A DNA stretch of 64,000 nucleotides from Chimonanthus salicifolius (GCA_013350335.1 CM023539.1:11594302-11658301), one strand, 5' to 3'. Counted from the first letter of the stretch, positions 34,531-46,724 are shown. Numbers and translations: made by a program. Notes: a model not told the origin generated them from the letters alone.

Positions 34531-35729
34531 TTGCACGAAAGAAAAAGAAGTTTTCAGGTGTCACACTTGAACATGAAGGACATTACTAATGATCAGGGAG
34601 CTATTTTCTAAAATAAAATCATTCATATATTCATTTTTCATGTCCCCACTTGTTTTTTTCAAAATTTATATTTTATTATGTCATTACAAAATCATTCACC
34701 TTATGTTTATCTCATCAATCTAAACTTTTAAATGCATCTTAAAATAAGTATTATTTCGGAAATGATCTTAAAATTTCAGTCCTATTTCACAAAAAAAAGG
34801 TCTTCTTATTTATTTCACAAAAACCAATCTAGATGTATACTAATCAACCAAATAGAAGATTAAAAAAAAAAAAAAGAATCATTAGGTTAATTAAGAGTGT
34901 GCAAACATTCAACACCATCTTATTATGATGACAAAAAAATTAGTATATAAATGTATTTTTATAATTGTGATCATAATTTTTCATGTCTAAATGTAATCAT
35001 AATCATAATTTATTTTTATCTACTCTTTTATTCAATTTTTCAATTTAATTTTTAATGCGATTGATTTCATAATTGTGGGACTGAAGTGCTTTTACTTTTT
35101 AGGTCTATTTTATCTAATTCCTAAAATCATCACTCTCTTAAACATTATATTCACCGCATCCCAAAACTTCAAGATCAGATGAATTACAGTTAGTTAATTG
35201 ATGACATTTATTTTGTTTGTTATGTGTTGATCATTACTTTGGAATGTTGGATGCAATCTTAAATGTGTTGATTGTTGTGAAATGAATTTCTTTTTTTTTA
35301 TAGTTTTTTTCATATATTTTTTTAAATTATACTAATCATCATCATCTATGTCAATTGTCTCAAATATCTAGAGTGAGGTTTTATATTTATATTTGACAAA
35401 CTTTTTCCATAGATTGACTATTTATCTGAAGTCCATGGAATTTGAAACCACATCCTTTAAGCCATAACAACCTTACTTATGATAAATATAATTGTTTTAT
35501 ATTACACTACTTGAAGTACTTATATCGGTTATTAATTCATGAAGCTTTTCTACTAACTGCACGCTCAAACATGCCATGGTCTCATCACCCCATCACACTC
35601 CGAGCGCTACAGTTAGTTAATTGATAGGAGTCAAAGAGAATGCCAAAGGAAGGCAAAGTCAAATGACATGGTCGACACCCTTGGGAGGTTCATCTCATGG
35701 GAACGCATGTGATGCCTCTATGATGTAGT

Positions 35730-36042
35730 GTCCCACATGAGTAGAACTCATATTTAAAAACCCATGTTCTTATAAACCCCAAAATTTATAGGTCCACTGT
35801 CAATGTGGGACTTTTGCTAACACTCCCCTCCAACGCCAAGGTTCTAGAAACTTGGCTCTCCACCTCCATACAAGGCTAGAGATATGAGCCCAACCCATCC
35901 CAGTGATACCTTTGCTCTAATACCATATTAAACACATGCGTAGAACTCATCTTTAAAAACCGGCTTATAAGGAGAGGGAACCCATGTGCTTATAAACCCC
36001 AACATCCAAAGGTTCACTAGCAATGTGGGACTTTTGCTAACA
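35730..36042 (-). mobile_element. TRIM retrotransposon, copy 3
   Basis: Counterpart of copy 2 at an offset of 4441 bp, with the same short LTRs, primer site and polypurine tract. Confidence 0.82.
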
Positions 36043-36446
36043 CTCTCATGATTAATTGATGACATTGTTTTTTGTTATGTGTTGATCATTAGTTGGAATG
36101 ATTGAATGTAATGTGAATGTGGTTGATTGTTACTAAATGATTTGCTTTTTGTTTTTTTTGTTTTTTATTCTTTAGTTTTTTGTCTTAAATTAAACTATTC
36201 ATCAGCATATATGTCAATTGTTTTATCAATCTAGAGTTAGCTTTTATATTAGATTTGACAAACCCTTTTTATAGATTGACTATTTATCTAATATCTATAG
36301 AACTTGAATATACGACCTTTAAACAATAACAACCTTACTGATGATAAGTATAATTGTTGTAGAATTATATTAATTGATATCATGTTGTAAGCAGTTAGAA
36401 TTGAAAGATGTCTAAATATTCCTCATCTGATTAAGTGTCCCAATAC

Positions 36447-36599
36447 CTAACGAGGAGAAGGAATGGCCTTTTAGGTTGTTATAAGACAGGACTAGAGCTT
36501 CCATCTTCAATAACTTCCCTAGACACTGGGGAAGGTTTTGATCGTCTAAGTTGTTGCTGCTAAGAGAGAGCTCATTAAGATTGCTCAATTCACATAAAC
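36447..36599 (-). pseudogene. RLP two-LRR exon, copy G, acceptor lost
   Basis: The most diverged of the repeated exons. It encodes LCELSNLNELSLSSNNLDD... and KMEALVLSYNNLKG with an open frame. The acceptor region reads TTCAA|G, so it shares the defect of copies C and F. The donor is TAG|GTATTGG. It is the exon nearest to exon 1. Confidence 0.65.
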
Positions 36600-37584
36600 T
36601 TGAACGAAAGAAAAAGAAGTTTTCATTTGTCACACTTGAACATGAAGGAAATTATTAATGATCAAGGAGCTATTTTCTTAAATAAAATCATTCATATATT
36701 CATTTTTCATTTCTCCACTTTTTTTTTTCAAAATTTATATTTTATTCTGTCATTACAAAATCATTCAACTTATGTTTACCTCATCAATCTAAACTTTTAA
36801 ATGAATCTTAAAATAAGTATTATATGGGAAATGATCTTAAAAATTCAGTCCTAGTTCACAAAAAAAGGTTCTTCTTATTTATTTCACAAAAACCAACATA
36901 GATGTATATTAATCACCCAAAAAGTAGATAGATAACAGAATCATTAGGTTAATTAAGAGTGTGCAAACATTCAACGCCATCTTATTATGATGACAAAAAA
37001 ATTAGTATATAAATGTATTTTTATAATTATGATCATAATTTTTCATGTCTAAATGTAGTCATAATCATAATTTATTTTTATCTACTCTTTTATTCAAATT
37101 TTCAATTTAATTTTTGGTGCGATTGATTTCATAATTGTGGGACTGAAGTGCTTTTACTTTTTAGGTCTCTTTAATCTTATTCCAAAAACCATTACTCTCT
37201 TAAACACTATATCCACCACATATTGGATGAATTACAATTAGTTAATTGATGATATTTATTTTGTTTGTTATGTGTTGATCATTACTTTGGAATGTTGGAT
37301 GCAATCTTAAATGTGTTGATTGTTGTGAAATGAATTTTTCATTAAATTATTTGCACAAAAGAACTCTACAATTGGATTGTCTTAGAACAAAAATTTAAAA
37401 AAAAAATAAATGTACAAATCTAAATTGAAAGAAAAAAATGAAATTGAAAAATACCTTTTTACATTTGAAGAACTTACTTCTAAACATTCTTAAAATCACA
37501 CACAATGCAATGTTCAAACAAAAAAAGTAACTGAAACAATTTTTTTTTTTTTTTTAAAAAAAAATTGAATATGACCATTTTTCC
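36600..37584 (-). other. RLP intron, no further exon
   Basis: The tail of duplication unit 2 ends near 37336. The following 37385-37510 resembles 13545-13720. No exon or element end is seen. Confidence 0.45.
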
Positions 37585-39893
37585 TGACCCTCGGGCATGT
37601 GACTGAGAATTTTTTTTATTTGAAACTCTAAAGAAATCGTCCACCTATATCCATATACACGTGGAACTCACGTGTAAGAGGATTCCCACAAATCCGAGAA
37701 CCACGTTGTCATCTAACTTAATAATAAACTGCCTACGTACTCTTTCGAATCAGATCACGCATAGTTCTACCTTCATTCTGACCATTCTTGCTCCCATTCT
37801 TATTCACTGTATTAAGTCCATAGCTCATGCATGGAACAAATCAAATGCTATGCATTATGCCTTTCATCTACCAAACTCTGGGTCCAACACTAACCATGGA
37901 TCTAACCAACCATGAGTCTATCCAACCATGGGCCTAACCAACCATGGGTCTGAACCCCTAACATAACTGCCATGTGGCTGGAGTAACATAACTAGGCCAA
38001 AATTCACATTCATGTAATGATCAAATTCATGTCATAATCACATTCATCCATCATGATTTGTGCGCGATTGCCCAATGGAATGCAATTCATGCAATGCATC
38101 ACTTTCCTGCTACCACTGACTGCACGCTCAAACACGCAACATAATGTATTGCTCTGCAAAAGTTTCGACCCTCTCGTCAGCACTCTGCTTAAGCGTCAGT
38201 GTTTATGGGATAAGTTTCGTTCTGTTACAGTAAACGCAACATAATGCATTTCTCTGCTAAAGTTTCGATGCTCGTGCACTCTACTGAAGCGCCAGCGCTC
38301 GTCAGATCTCTACTTAAGCATCAACGCCCTATTTTGGTAGTTTTACACATTTTCACTAAAATGGCCAGAACTTGAGCTACTAAGTTCGGATTTTAGAGTT
38401 CTTGTACTTTTCGAAAATTCCTTTAACTAATATATCCAACAAAACAAGTTTCCCCAAATTTAGAGCTCATTTGATACCTCAAATACGTCCCACAAGTCAA
38501 CCGCATCATTCCATCACAAACATATATACATGTGAACAATCTCTCCAATGTATGCACACGAAGACATGATCATGCATAACAATGAGGGTACATTCCTATA
38601 CAATCAATTCAAATCAGCAACATAGTTCAACATGCGAGTTAAAAGTATATAAATGTACTTAGTCACGTATATCTATATTCAGCATGATTTCAATCTTTTG
38701 AAACAAGGAGGAACGGATGAGTAAATAAGACAAAACGGGTTAAAATGAGGCCGGAGAGAAAACGGGCCTAAAACGGGCCAAACTGAGCTGGGCTTAAAAA
38801 CGGCCAGGAAAATGGGCCGGGTCGAAGAGTCAGGCCTATCAAAAGTGGGCTGGGGCAAGTCGGGTTGGGTCTGCCAAAAGTGGCTGGGCCAAATCGGGTC
38901 GGGCCTTCTAGAAGTGGGCTGGGCCGGACCTAAACCAGCCACTGGGCTTGGATTGGGTTAACTCAAGAACCTGAGCTGAGTCCACTCAAAGACTCGGCTG
39001 AGCCAAGTCAGTTGCCCAACTGAGTTAGAAAAAAGGGGAGAAAGAGAAGGGAAAATCCAACAAAGGCCAAGGAAAACTGGGAAAGGAAGAGAAAAACCAG
39101 GAAAATCGAGTAAAACCAAGGGAAAACAGGGAAAAGAGAGGAAAGTAAGGAAAATAATGTAAAAACAAGGAAAAATTGGGAAAACCGAGAAAAACCAGGG
39201 AGAGGAAAAGGGAAAAGGGCATTGAGAAGAAGAACACTTGGAATCGGTTGGGAAGAGAGAGATCCGACAACTAAAGGCAGAGATCCGGCAACTGGAGCAC
39301 GGCCTGCAGGTCGTCCGCAACGTACGGCTCGGTCGGAGAGCGGGAAGAAGAAGAAGAAGAGAAGAAGACGAAGAAAGTGAGAGGGATGGAGAGAGTTCGT
39401 GAAGGGAGTAGAGAGGGTAGGAGAAGAAAGGATTGAGAAAGGGATATGGAGATCGAGAGAAAGACGGGAGAGAGGGACGCGACACTGTAGCATTTGCGGC
39501 TACAGTGTCGAGAGGGGTAGGGATTTAAGGAAGTTAGGGTTTTTTTAGGGTTTTGGGTGTTTTTCCTCGGTATTTATTTTTATTTTTGAAAAAACGTGTG
39601 AAAATGAATTTTAAAATCAACATGGAGTCTTTCACGAAACCAAAATGAAAACTCGAAAAATCTAGACATCGGACGTTGAGAGAAAACGTGTGAATTTCAA
39701 ATGTTTTTTAATGACCAAACACACATAAATTGCAAAATTACAAAAAAGCTCATTCGAGTTCTCAAACTCGAAATCAGATAAACTGGGGTCCACTACGGAG
39801 CCCACACCACCCTCAATGCTACTAAAGCACTAAATACAACTCGGATGTCCACAAACTCTTTAAAACCCCAAAATATCGGGTCGGGTCATTACA
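37585..39893 (-). mobile_element. 3' LTR (about 2.3 kb) of a non-autonomous gypsy-like element
   Basis: Its left part (GACCCTCGGGCATGTGACTGAG...) matches the LTR at 41919-42420, and it ends GGGTCATTACA as Tekay LTRs do. From about 38497 on it also aligns with the Tekay LTR at 49,630-51,765, including the GGGCYGGGCC-rich block and the long A/G-rich tract around 39,000-39,480. The terminal TG at its left end is not preserved. Frames at 38958-39493 are antisense shadows of the purine tract. Confidence 0.72.
37891..37960. repeat. 16-bp tandem repeat, about four units
   Basis: Repeats of AACCATGGGTCTAACC with small changes, inside the LTR. Confidence 0.75.
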
Positions 39894-41905
39894 ACACACG
39901 CGTCATTCCCATGCGTAACATTACTAATAACATCTTACTCTACATTTGATGAATAGTCAATCCATCCGGAAGAGCACGGCCAAGTTCCTTGGGGCCTCCA
40001 ATTTCACCCCAAGTGTCTCAAATCACATTTGTCATACCACCTTACAACAAATCATGCATCACAACAAAATACATTCCGCTCATCACTACGTGTTGGGTAC
40101 ACGTGGCACCAAATTGCCTCAGCTAACACGTTAAAATTGCGTGCCTCATATGTTTTCATGCTCGATAAATGTGCATGCATTTAACTGTTCTCAGGCCTGC
40201 CATTGATTTTCATAAATCTATGCATGCTTTCATATACAATGCACATGTTCATTTATATCACAATCCATACAATTGTGACAGCACAGTTGGGGTTCTTCAA
40301 TAAGACCAACAGATGGACCCATTTTTCCAATACTTCCCATATCTGCCCACGTGCCAAAATTGGCCACACACAATGGCACTGTGCCTCTCAAAACCAATTA
40401 CACATCGTCAGTGCATACATACGCTAGGCTTGTCCCTGCCAGATATTAATCTCAATCATATGTAAGCAATGTTGGCTCATCGCAGCCAATCATCAACATC
40501 ACATGCATACCAACATGGCAACATATGGCCCGTCACACATACAGACGTGGCCTATGCAAAGTGGTTCAACACGTATCTGTTGTGGCCAAAGCTGTACAAC
40601 TTATCGTGTGGTTCATACCAGAGAAGCACATACTTTGGAATGCACAATCAATGAGGGTATCATTGCCACCCTTAGTCATCTGGGGAAAATACCAATGATC
40701 ATAGAGTTACATACATGTCGAGCATCCTAGTATGATATTTCATCCTCATAGGCTCTCATACATAGGAGGGGTCTACCTTCTCAAGACTGCCAACTACATT
40801 TTCGTTGTTGCGTTACCAGTGTCTTTATGCATTTCAGTCTCAATCATAGGCATGTTCAAGCCTCACTCATGAATTGTAGCATCACTACATCGACGCAATC
40901 AAACCCACAACCTTCAAACCACCACACAACATTCAAAATTTTCCAATGCGACTTCAAATCTCAATTCACATCTCAAACATGTTTGATTCCCACCACATGA
41001 CATCAAAAAATTCCTACTCAACGACTAATTCACAAGCCAGTTATTCTCATATCAAGTACACAATTAGACTCGCAGCATTTACCGACTTTTCAGGAGCCTA
41101 CTCCGAGGTATGGCTCTTCACAAGCCAACTGCTTTGCCAACTCCTCTAACGTAACGAGTCAGCTAAGAAAGACAACAATATCCTCACACGAGCTTTCTAC
41201 TTCCCTTCACTTACGCTATCATCATCTGTCCCAAGAGAGATCTTAGGCACTAGGTCTACAAACCACTACATACCCCATTGCCAACAACTAGCCTTAGTAA
41301 TCCTCTGGTTGGGGCCAAAAGTCACAATCCTTGGACAACTCTCCAGGCTTACAACCATCCCCTGAGCTGATATACCATGTATTCCCCAACTGTTGCCACA
41401 CACACGTGTCCCTCTAGTCTTCCTGCAATGTGGGATTAGTGACACGACTTTTCCCCTCACTTGTATCAACCGGGTTGTAGTTTGTAAACGCACCATCGCT
41501 CGATCTCTCCAAGTCCCATTGCAGGACTCTCGGGCCTCCCACTCTCCGGGAAGACAATGTCATCTACAGTTTGCAAGGTGATTTGCAGACGATTCCAAAG
41601 GAATAATATAATCTTTCACTCAAGAAAATCAATCATTTCCTCATCACTTTCCCAGTCCCAACTAGATTCAGACCTCCCTCAAGACTTCTAGCACCTCTCA
41701 ACTCGGGGTTTATCAGAGTCCAATACTCACAAATCCATATCACCTTGAAATACCACCCTAGTCACCCTGTCGGAGTACTAACTCAACACTTTTCGCCTTA
41801 ACCCAGCAGCACAAGGAGGTCCTGAATTCAGCTTAACTCACAGTCATGTACTTCTGTCAGAGTTTCAGCTCCCATATTCACAGTCCAAGGAGAATGAGCC
41901 TAAGT
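39894..41905 (-). mobile_element. Non-coding internal region of the gypsy-like element
   Basis: This 2.0-kb region between the LTRs has no gag or pol similarity in any frame that I can recognise, only short frames. With a primer site next to one LTR but no coding part, the element fits the large non-autonomous (LARD-like) type, mobilised by a related chromovirus. Confidence 0.6.
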
Positions 41906-41915
41906 TCTGATACCA
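41906..41915 (-). other. Primer binding site, initiator-Met tRNA type
   Basis: TCTGATACCA on the plus strand, that is TGGTATCAGA on the minus strand, four bases inside the right LTR. It sets the element's orientation as minus. Confidence 0.75.
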
Positions 41916-41918
41916 AAT

Positions 41919-42420
41919 TGTCAAGCCTCGACCCTCGGGCACATGACTGAGATTTTTTATATATTTGAAATTCTAAAGCAATCGTACACCTATGTTCATA
42001 CACGTGGAATCACACGTATAAGATGATTCCCACGAATCCTAAAACACCTTGGAGCCCGTTGTGATTGAATTGAATAATCAGTTGCCGATGTACTCTTTTA
42101 AGATCAGATCATGTGTAGTTTTACATTTATTCTGACCATTATGACCTAAGTTTTACACACTTTCACTAAAATGGCTATAACTTAAGCTATGAAACTCGGA
42201 TTTAAGCGTTTTTGTACTTTTGAAAAGCTCTTTAACTAATCTATAAAAAAAACAAGTCTCACCAAATTTAGAGCTCATTTGCTACCTCAAATACGTCCCA
42301 CAAGTCAACCCCAATATCAAGCCACCTGATTTTGGAGTCAACTTGGCCCATTGATGCCAGGTGTCACTTCCACACACCTCATGCCAAAAATCTCGATATT
42401 TGGGGGGTTGGATTATTACA
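41919..42420 (-). mobile_element. 5' LTR (502 bp) of the gypsy-like element, internally deleted
   Basis: Runs TGTCAAGCCTCGACC to GGATTATTACA on the plus strand. Compared with the 2.3-kb partner it lacks two internal stretches, joining near 42140 and after CCCACAAGTCAACC at about 42310. Confidence 0.72.
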
Positions 42421-43784
42421 CCAATACTATATTGTATCAACTGAAATGGGCCAATATAATAGTCTTTTAGTGATCCTTATTAGCCGAGAAAGTTTATTTT
42501 CATAGAGTCAATAAGATGTGTATTAGCCAATACGTATTGGCATAGAATAGGCCATCTTTTGTATCGGCCAATTCAAAAGGAAATAAATGAACGTACCCGA
42601 GCTTATTAGCAAATTATGACATATTTTGTATTGTAAACTAGGTAACCATGCATTGGAGTTGAAAAATGACATATGTTAAGTTATTGTTTGGATATATTGT
42701 TAAATAATTTGACCCGTACAATATTTATTGCATATTATATTATATTATATAATTTTTCTAAAATGAGTAATATATAGTTAATATACCAAATTCTTATAAC
42801 AATTTATAAAACTAAATATAGACCAACTTTTAAAGATACTTATGAAAAATCTAAATGGTTCATGTCCCGTGAATTAAATTTATTCTTAACTTAAATTTGT
42901 TTAGGATTAACTAACGATTTAATTAAACTCAAGTTACATAGATACTTAAAAGTGTGAACATTTTACACTTTTAAATTATATTTTTAAATCAAATTTTATT
43001 ATACTTCTTATATAAAACAAAATTATATATAGAATTATGCTTCTTATACCACTAGATATATCTGAAGAAACCCACTCGACGGCTGTTTTGATAGATATGG
43101 AGGGATCATATCACATGTAACATATATGGCTGGGTTTGGATGGGAGATAAAGGGGTAACCCAGTTACCTTTGTTTGGTAATAGAGGGGTGAGGTAAAAAT
43201 TTAAATTTTTGTCCATCTCCCTTCCTTTTCAAAAATCCTTTGGATCATGAAGGTTTTCAGGGAACCTTGCCTCTCTTTACTCCTAAGGAGCAAAAGTATT
43301 TTAAAATATTTTTTAATTGATGAATATTATTTAATAATTATATTGTATAAAATTATATTTTTATTTTTTATATTATATATATATAATAAAAATTATTTAT
43401 TCTCATAAAATTGTTAATATATTATGTTACCCCCGCTTAAAGTTACCAAAAAAGATTTTTTCTCACAGGTAAATTTCAGCCTTTCAGCCATGATGTGGAT
43501 TTCCTTTTCTCAAATTTATATAACACTTTAGTTATAATGTATGTATGGCGGATGTAATATGAAAACTTATTTGTATGTTATGTGGCTGTATTTTGCTCAG
43601 CCTTCAGGCTTTTAATGGAAATCTAATATTTACAAAGAAAAAGAAAAAAAAGTAAGTATCTAAATTAATCTTTAGCTTGTTCCAAAAATCAACTAGAGAA
43701 CACTGAGATTTGGAAGAGAATTGTTGAATCTCAATCTAAATGGCAAATTTCATTCACAAACGAAAATAAGACATGGATCATTAC
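42421..43784 (-). other. First intron of the RLP gene, 5' part
   Basis: AT-rich intron. The stretch 43128-43460 begins GGCTGGGTTTGGATGGG and may be a short non-autonomous DNA element, but I could not find paired ends. Confidence 0.4.
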
Positions 43785-44139
43785 CTTGTGGCATCCTCCA
43801 TCCAGCGATCTGGTTATAAGATAAATCTAGTTCAGAAAGTTGTTTGAATTGGGCAAACAAAGTGGCGTTTGGATACCATTTTCCCGACTCTTCATCTCTC
43901 ACATAAAATAGACGCAACTCCTGTACTCGATATGTGGAAGAGTTACAGGTCACGTAATCCCAACTGCAACAGTCGTCTCCCTTCCAATTCTGTAGTTGAG
44001 AGGGTCGAGGATTGATGTCTTTTTTTATGAGAAGAAGTGAGTCTCTTTCATGAGGAAGACAGGCGATGCAGCAGTGAGCAGCCACAAGCAAAGCAACAAT
44101 GCTCCACCAACACCGCACCTCCATTTTTTCAAACCACAT
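43785..44139 (-). CDS. LRR receptor-like protein, exon 1 (signal peptide, N-cap, first LRR)
   Basis: Encodes the first 118 residues of the RLP whose last exon is at 10348-12176. An ATG at 44139 (MWFEKMEV) or the one five codons later starts a hydrophobic signal peptide (IVALLVAAHCCIACL). The typical LRR N-terminal cap follows, HERDSLLLIKKDIN...LQNWKGDDCCSWDYVTC, with its paired cysteines. The first repeat is LSELDLSYNQIAGW. The exon ends CCACAAG|GTAATG in phase 1, which fits the phase of all two-LRR exons and of the last exon. The start was chosen because no in-frame Met lies upstream before a stop. On the minus strand a TATA-like GATAAATATGG lies only about 25-35 nt upstream, so the transcript start is uncertain. 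The gene spans 33.8 kb. Confidence 0.82.
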
Positions 44140-44625
44140 GTTCGGATATGTCAGGGGTGCCTACCATATTTATCTTCAAAGTAAGATAAATAAATAATAA
44201 CAATTATTATTATTATTACTTTACATATCTAAGTCCAACTCCTTGGTCAAGTCTTTTTGTGCTTTAATTTGATTGTGATGGATAACCATCTGCACCAATT
44301 TACATAATTGAGCCCACATGGATGTAGTTCGATTAATATTCTCTCGTCTTATGAAGCGGGAAGTATCACCTGAAGTGTCCTACTGACAGTAGATATTACC
44401 CATGGAGGTTTTACGTTGGATTTCCTGTAACATAAATTTTTAAAAAAACATTTACATAATTGAGTTATGAATTCATAGTAGAGATATGAATTCGCAAAAT
44501 GCAGGAACGACAATGGAAATTGAAGCCCATAGAAAGGGTAGATGATGGTCAAGTCAATGCAACATCTCTTTCCCCACCACTATCTTCTTCTACAGGCCAA
44601 TGAGAAATCCTTCATATACACAGAA

Positions 44626-44659
44626 TCATTCTGTGTAGGCAGTTTCCTACACAGAATGA
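44626..44659. repeat. Perfect 14-bp inverted repeat with 6-nt loop
   Basis: TCATTCTGTGTAGG, loop CAGTTT, CCTACACAGAATGA. It lies about 490 bp upstream of the RLP start codon. It could be a small foldback element remnant or a regulatory hairpin; no factor site is implied. Confidence 0.8.
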
Positions 44660-45672
44660 AAAGGAAAATCCAGCATACCAACAAAGTTGGTAGTTTCCGT
44701 CCATGAGATCAATTGACCCATTCTCAAATAAAAAATGGCCATTGTGGAAAAAATAGGTCATAGATAAAGCGTACAATTTGGGGAAAGACCAAATTCCAGG
44801 CCACTTGGCTCTTCCGCATTTTCGGGCTAACTGGATTGGGATTTCAAAATGGCTGGACTTGGGTCATTGGCAGACTAAATTAATGACCACATTTAAAATC
44901 ACAAAAAAGGTGGTTTCTCATAAAGATTGAACAGTTTATAAGAACTGTATTTAAACCAATTTTGAGTACAACATATAATAGATTTAAATAGATAGAACTT
45001 TAAGTTAAAGATTAAAAATAATTTAATATGATTAAATTTTGAACTTGATAAATATATGTTTGATTAATTTAATTAGATAATTTTTTATGGGCTACATATT
45101 TAAAGAAAAATCTTTTTGAGTAGGCTTACTATTGTCATATTTGATGAACCTCATGTCATAAATATATGAAATAATATTGTGCATTACCAATATGCGGGTG
45201 ATCATTTTCACATAAATTTATTAAAGATATACAAAATTAATGAAAGCTATATAATGAAATAAAAAGCATAGGTCAATTTTTTTTGGCATAATTCAAGTGA
45301 CTCTGATAGGTTCCTCGACCGAAATTAATGATCTCTTAAAATCCAAGTTTAAAACTCACAATTGCTTGAGAGAAACAGAGAGACAGAGCGCCCTCAGGAA
45401 AGAGAAATCGAATGGAGGTTTCTCTCCTAAATTTATGGGCTGTTAATTGTTATTAGAATAAAAAACAAATAAGTGTTTAAATACCTGATACCATTGTATT
45501 TCTTTTGAAATGTAATCTGAATGTTTCCCATAAGATGTAACGAGATCATTTCCATATTGGAATCAACAAAAGACATCATTAGGATGAGATATCAAGGAAA
45601 ATGTGACTTTTGGATAATGGATAATAAATAAAAATAGGAACTAGATGAAATTATATATCGGAACGACTTCTG

Positions 45673-46030
45673 GCTTCTGATATCACCAAGGGAAGGATTG
45701 TAATGACTTGACCCGGGACTTCAAGATTTTTGAGGAAATTAGACTTAGAATTTGATGATCATGTCGTCGAGTCAAAGTTTGTCCGAATCCGATCTTTACG
45801 GCCTAAGTTATGGTCCTTTTTTGTCTAAATATGCAAAAATTACCAAGACAAAGTGATCACATCAAGGATCGGATGATCTAACTGTCGGACGGAACCATCA
45901 GAGGATCCGACAGTTTGTGGGACGATGTATCAGAGACTACATTTTACAGTCAGATTTTGAGGTCTCTATCGGATCGTCCAACAAGATCCGTAAACTCATT
46001 TTTCCATGCAGAGGTCTTAAGTTCAAATCT
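45673..46030 (-). mobile_element. Possible gypsy LTR fragment with degraded primer site
   Basis: TGTAATGACTTGACCCGGGAC at 45699 looks like a Tekay-type LTR edge. It is preceded by TTCTGATATCACCAA, which on the minus strand resembles an initiator-Met primer site with two extra bases. The other end was not found. Confidence 0.35.
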
Positions 46031-46724
46031 TGCTCAACTCATTTTTTTTTCAGTCTTATCCTTTTTTTTCTTTTTTCTTTTTTCTGAATAAATAAGTAAA
46101 AATTAAGAGGTGTTCATTTGTTTGAGCTCAACCTAAATAAATAGGCTTCGACAAATATTATTTGTTCAACAGCTTGGAGTCGGGCTTTTAGGCCCGTTTA
46201 TTTTTAAGTACGAGTCCAGAGCGGACCTCGATGGGTTTTAAGTAATAGTCCGAGTCACCCCTGACCAAAATAAATGGGCTTGGACAAAAAAAATTATAAT
46301 CTATTTTGACGGTTTTGTATTTCCTTTTGCATTTGCCTTTTTGTTTCGATATTAAAGTAGTTTTATTTTTATTTTTGAACAATGGCATTAAAGTGGTTTC
46401 TTTAAAGAGTCTTCTAATTTTCTTTAATTATATAGTTTATAGAATCTTAATTGCCTTATGGTATGGGAACTTGACAATTTAATTAATTTTATTATCCTCT
46501 TGTTAAATAAATGTCATACTTCTTACTTTTGTAGATATCCAAATTTGAATTCACAAATGACAATATGAAGTGCATGAAGATATCGATCCTACATCTGAAA
46601 TATTTGAATGATCTAAAAATATAAGTCGATGCAGATATTACCTATATGGCTATATCTAATTTGAATCCAATCCATTTACATCCTTGTCAATAATAAGTGT
46701 GTGATAAATTGAACAATTACTTTG

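Larger units (their letters stand above)
33043..37336. repeat. 4.44-kb tandem duplication, unit 2
   Basis: Partner of 28600-33042. It carries exons D, E, F and G and TRIM copy 3. Similarity to unit 1 stops near 37336, where the sequence turns into one resembling 13545-13720. Confidence 0.85.
44140..46716. other. 5' flank of the RLP gene; no gene recognised
   Basis: AT-rich DNA that should contain the RLP promoter. A hairpin lies at 44626-44659, and a possible gypsy LTR edge lies near 45699. Confidence 0.45.

Noticed and set aside
28051..36042. TRIM copies as the Cassandra family
   Set aside because: I see no 5S rRNA-like sequence in the short LTRs, which defines Cassandra.
38958..39493. Three long overlapping minus-strand frames rich in Ser, Phe, Pro and Leu
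   Set aside because: They are antisense to an A/G-rich LTR tract shared with the Tekay LTRs; similar frames appear at 50925-51382 and 58353-58608 for the same reason.
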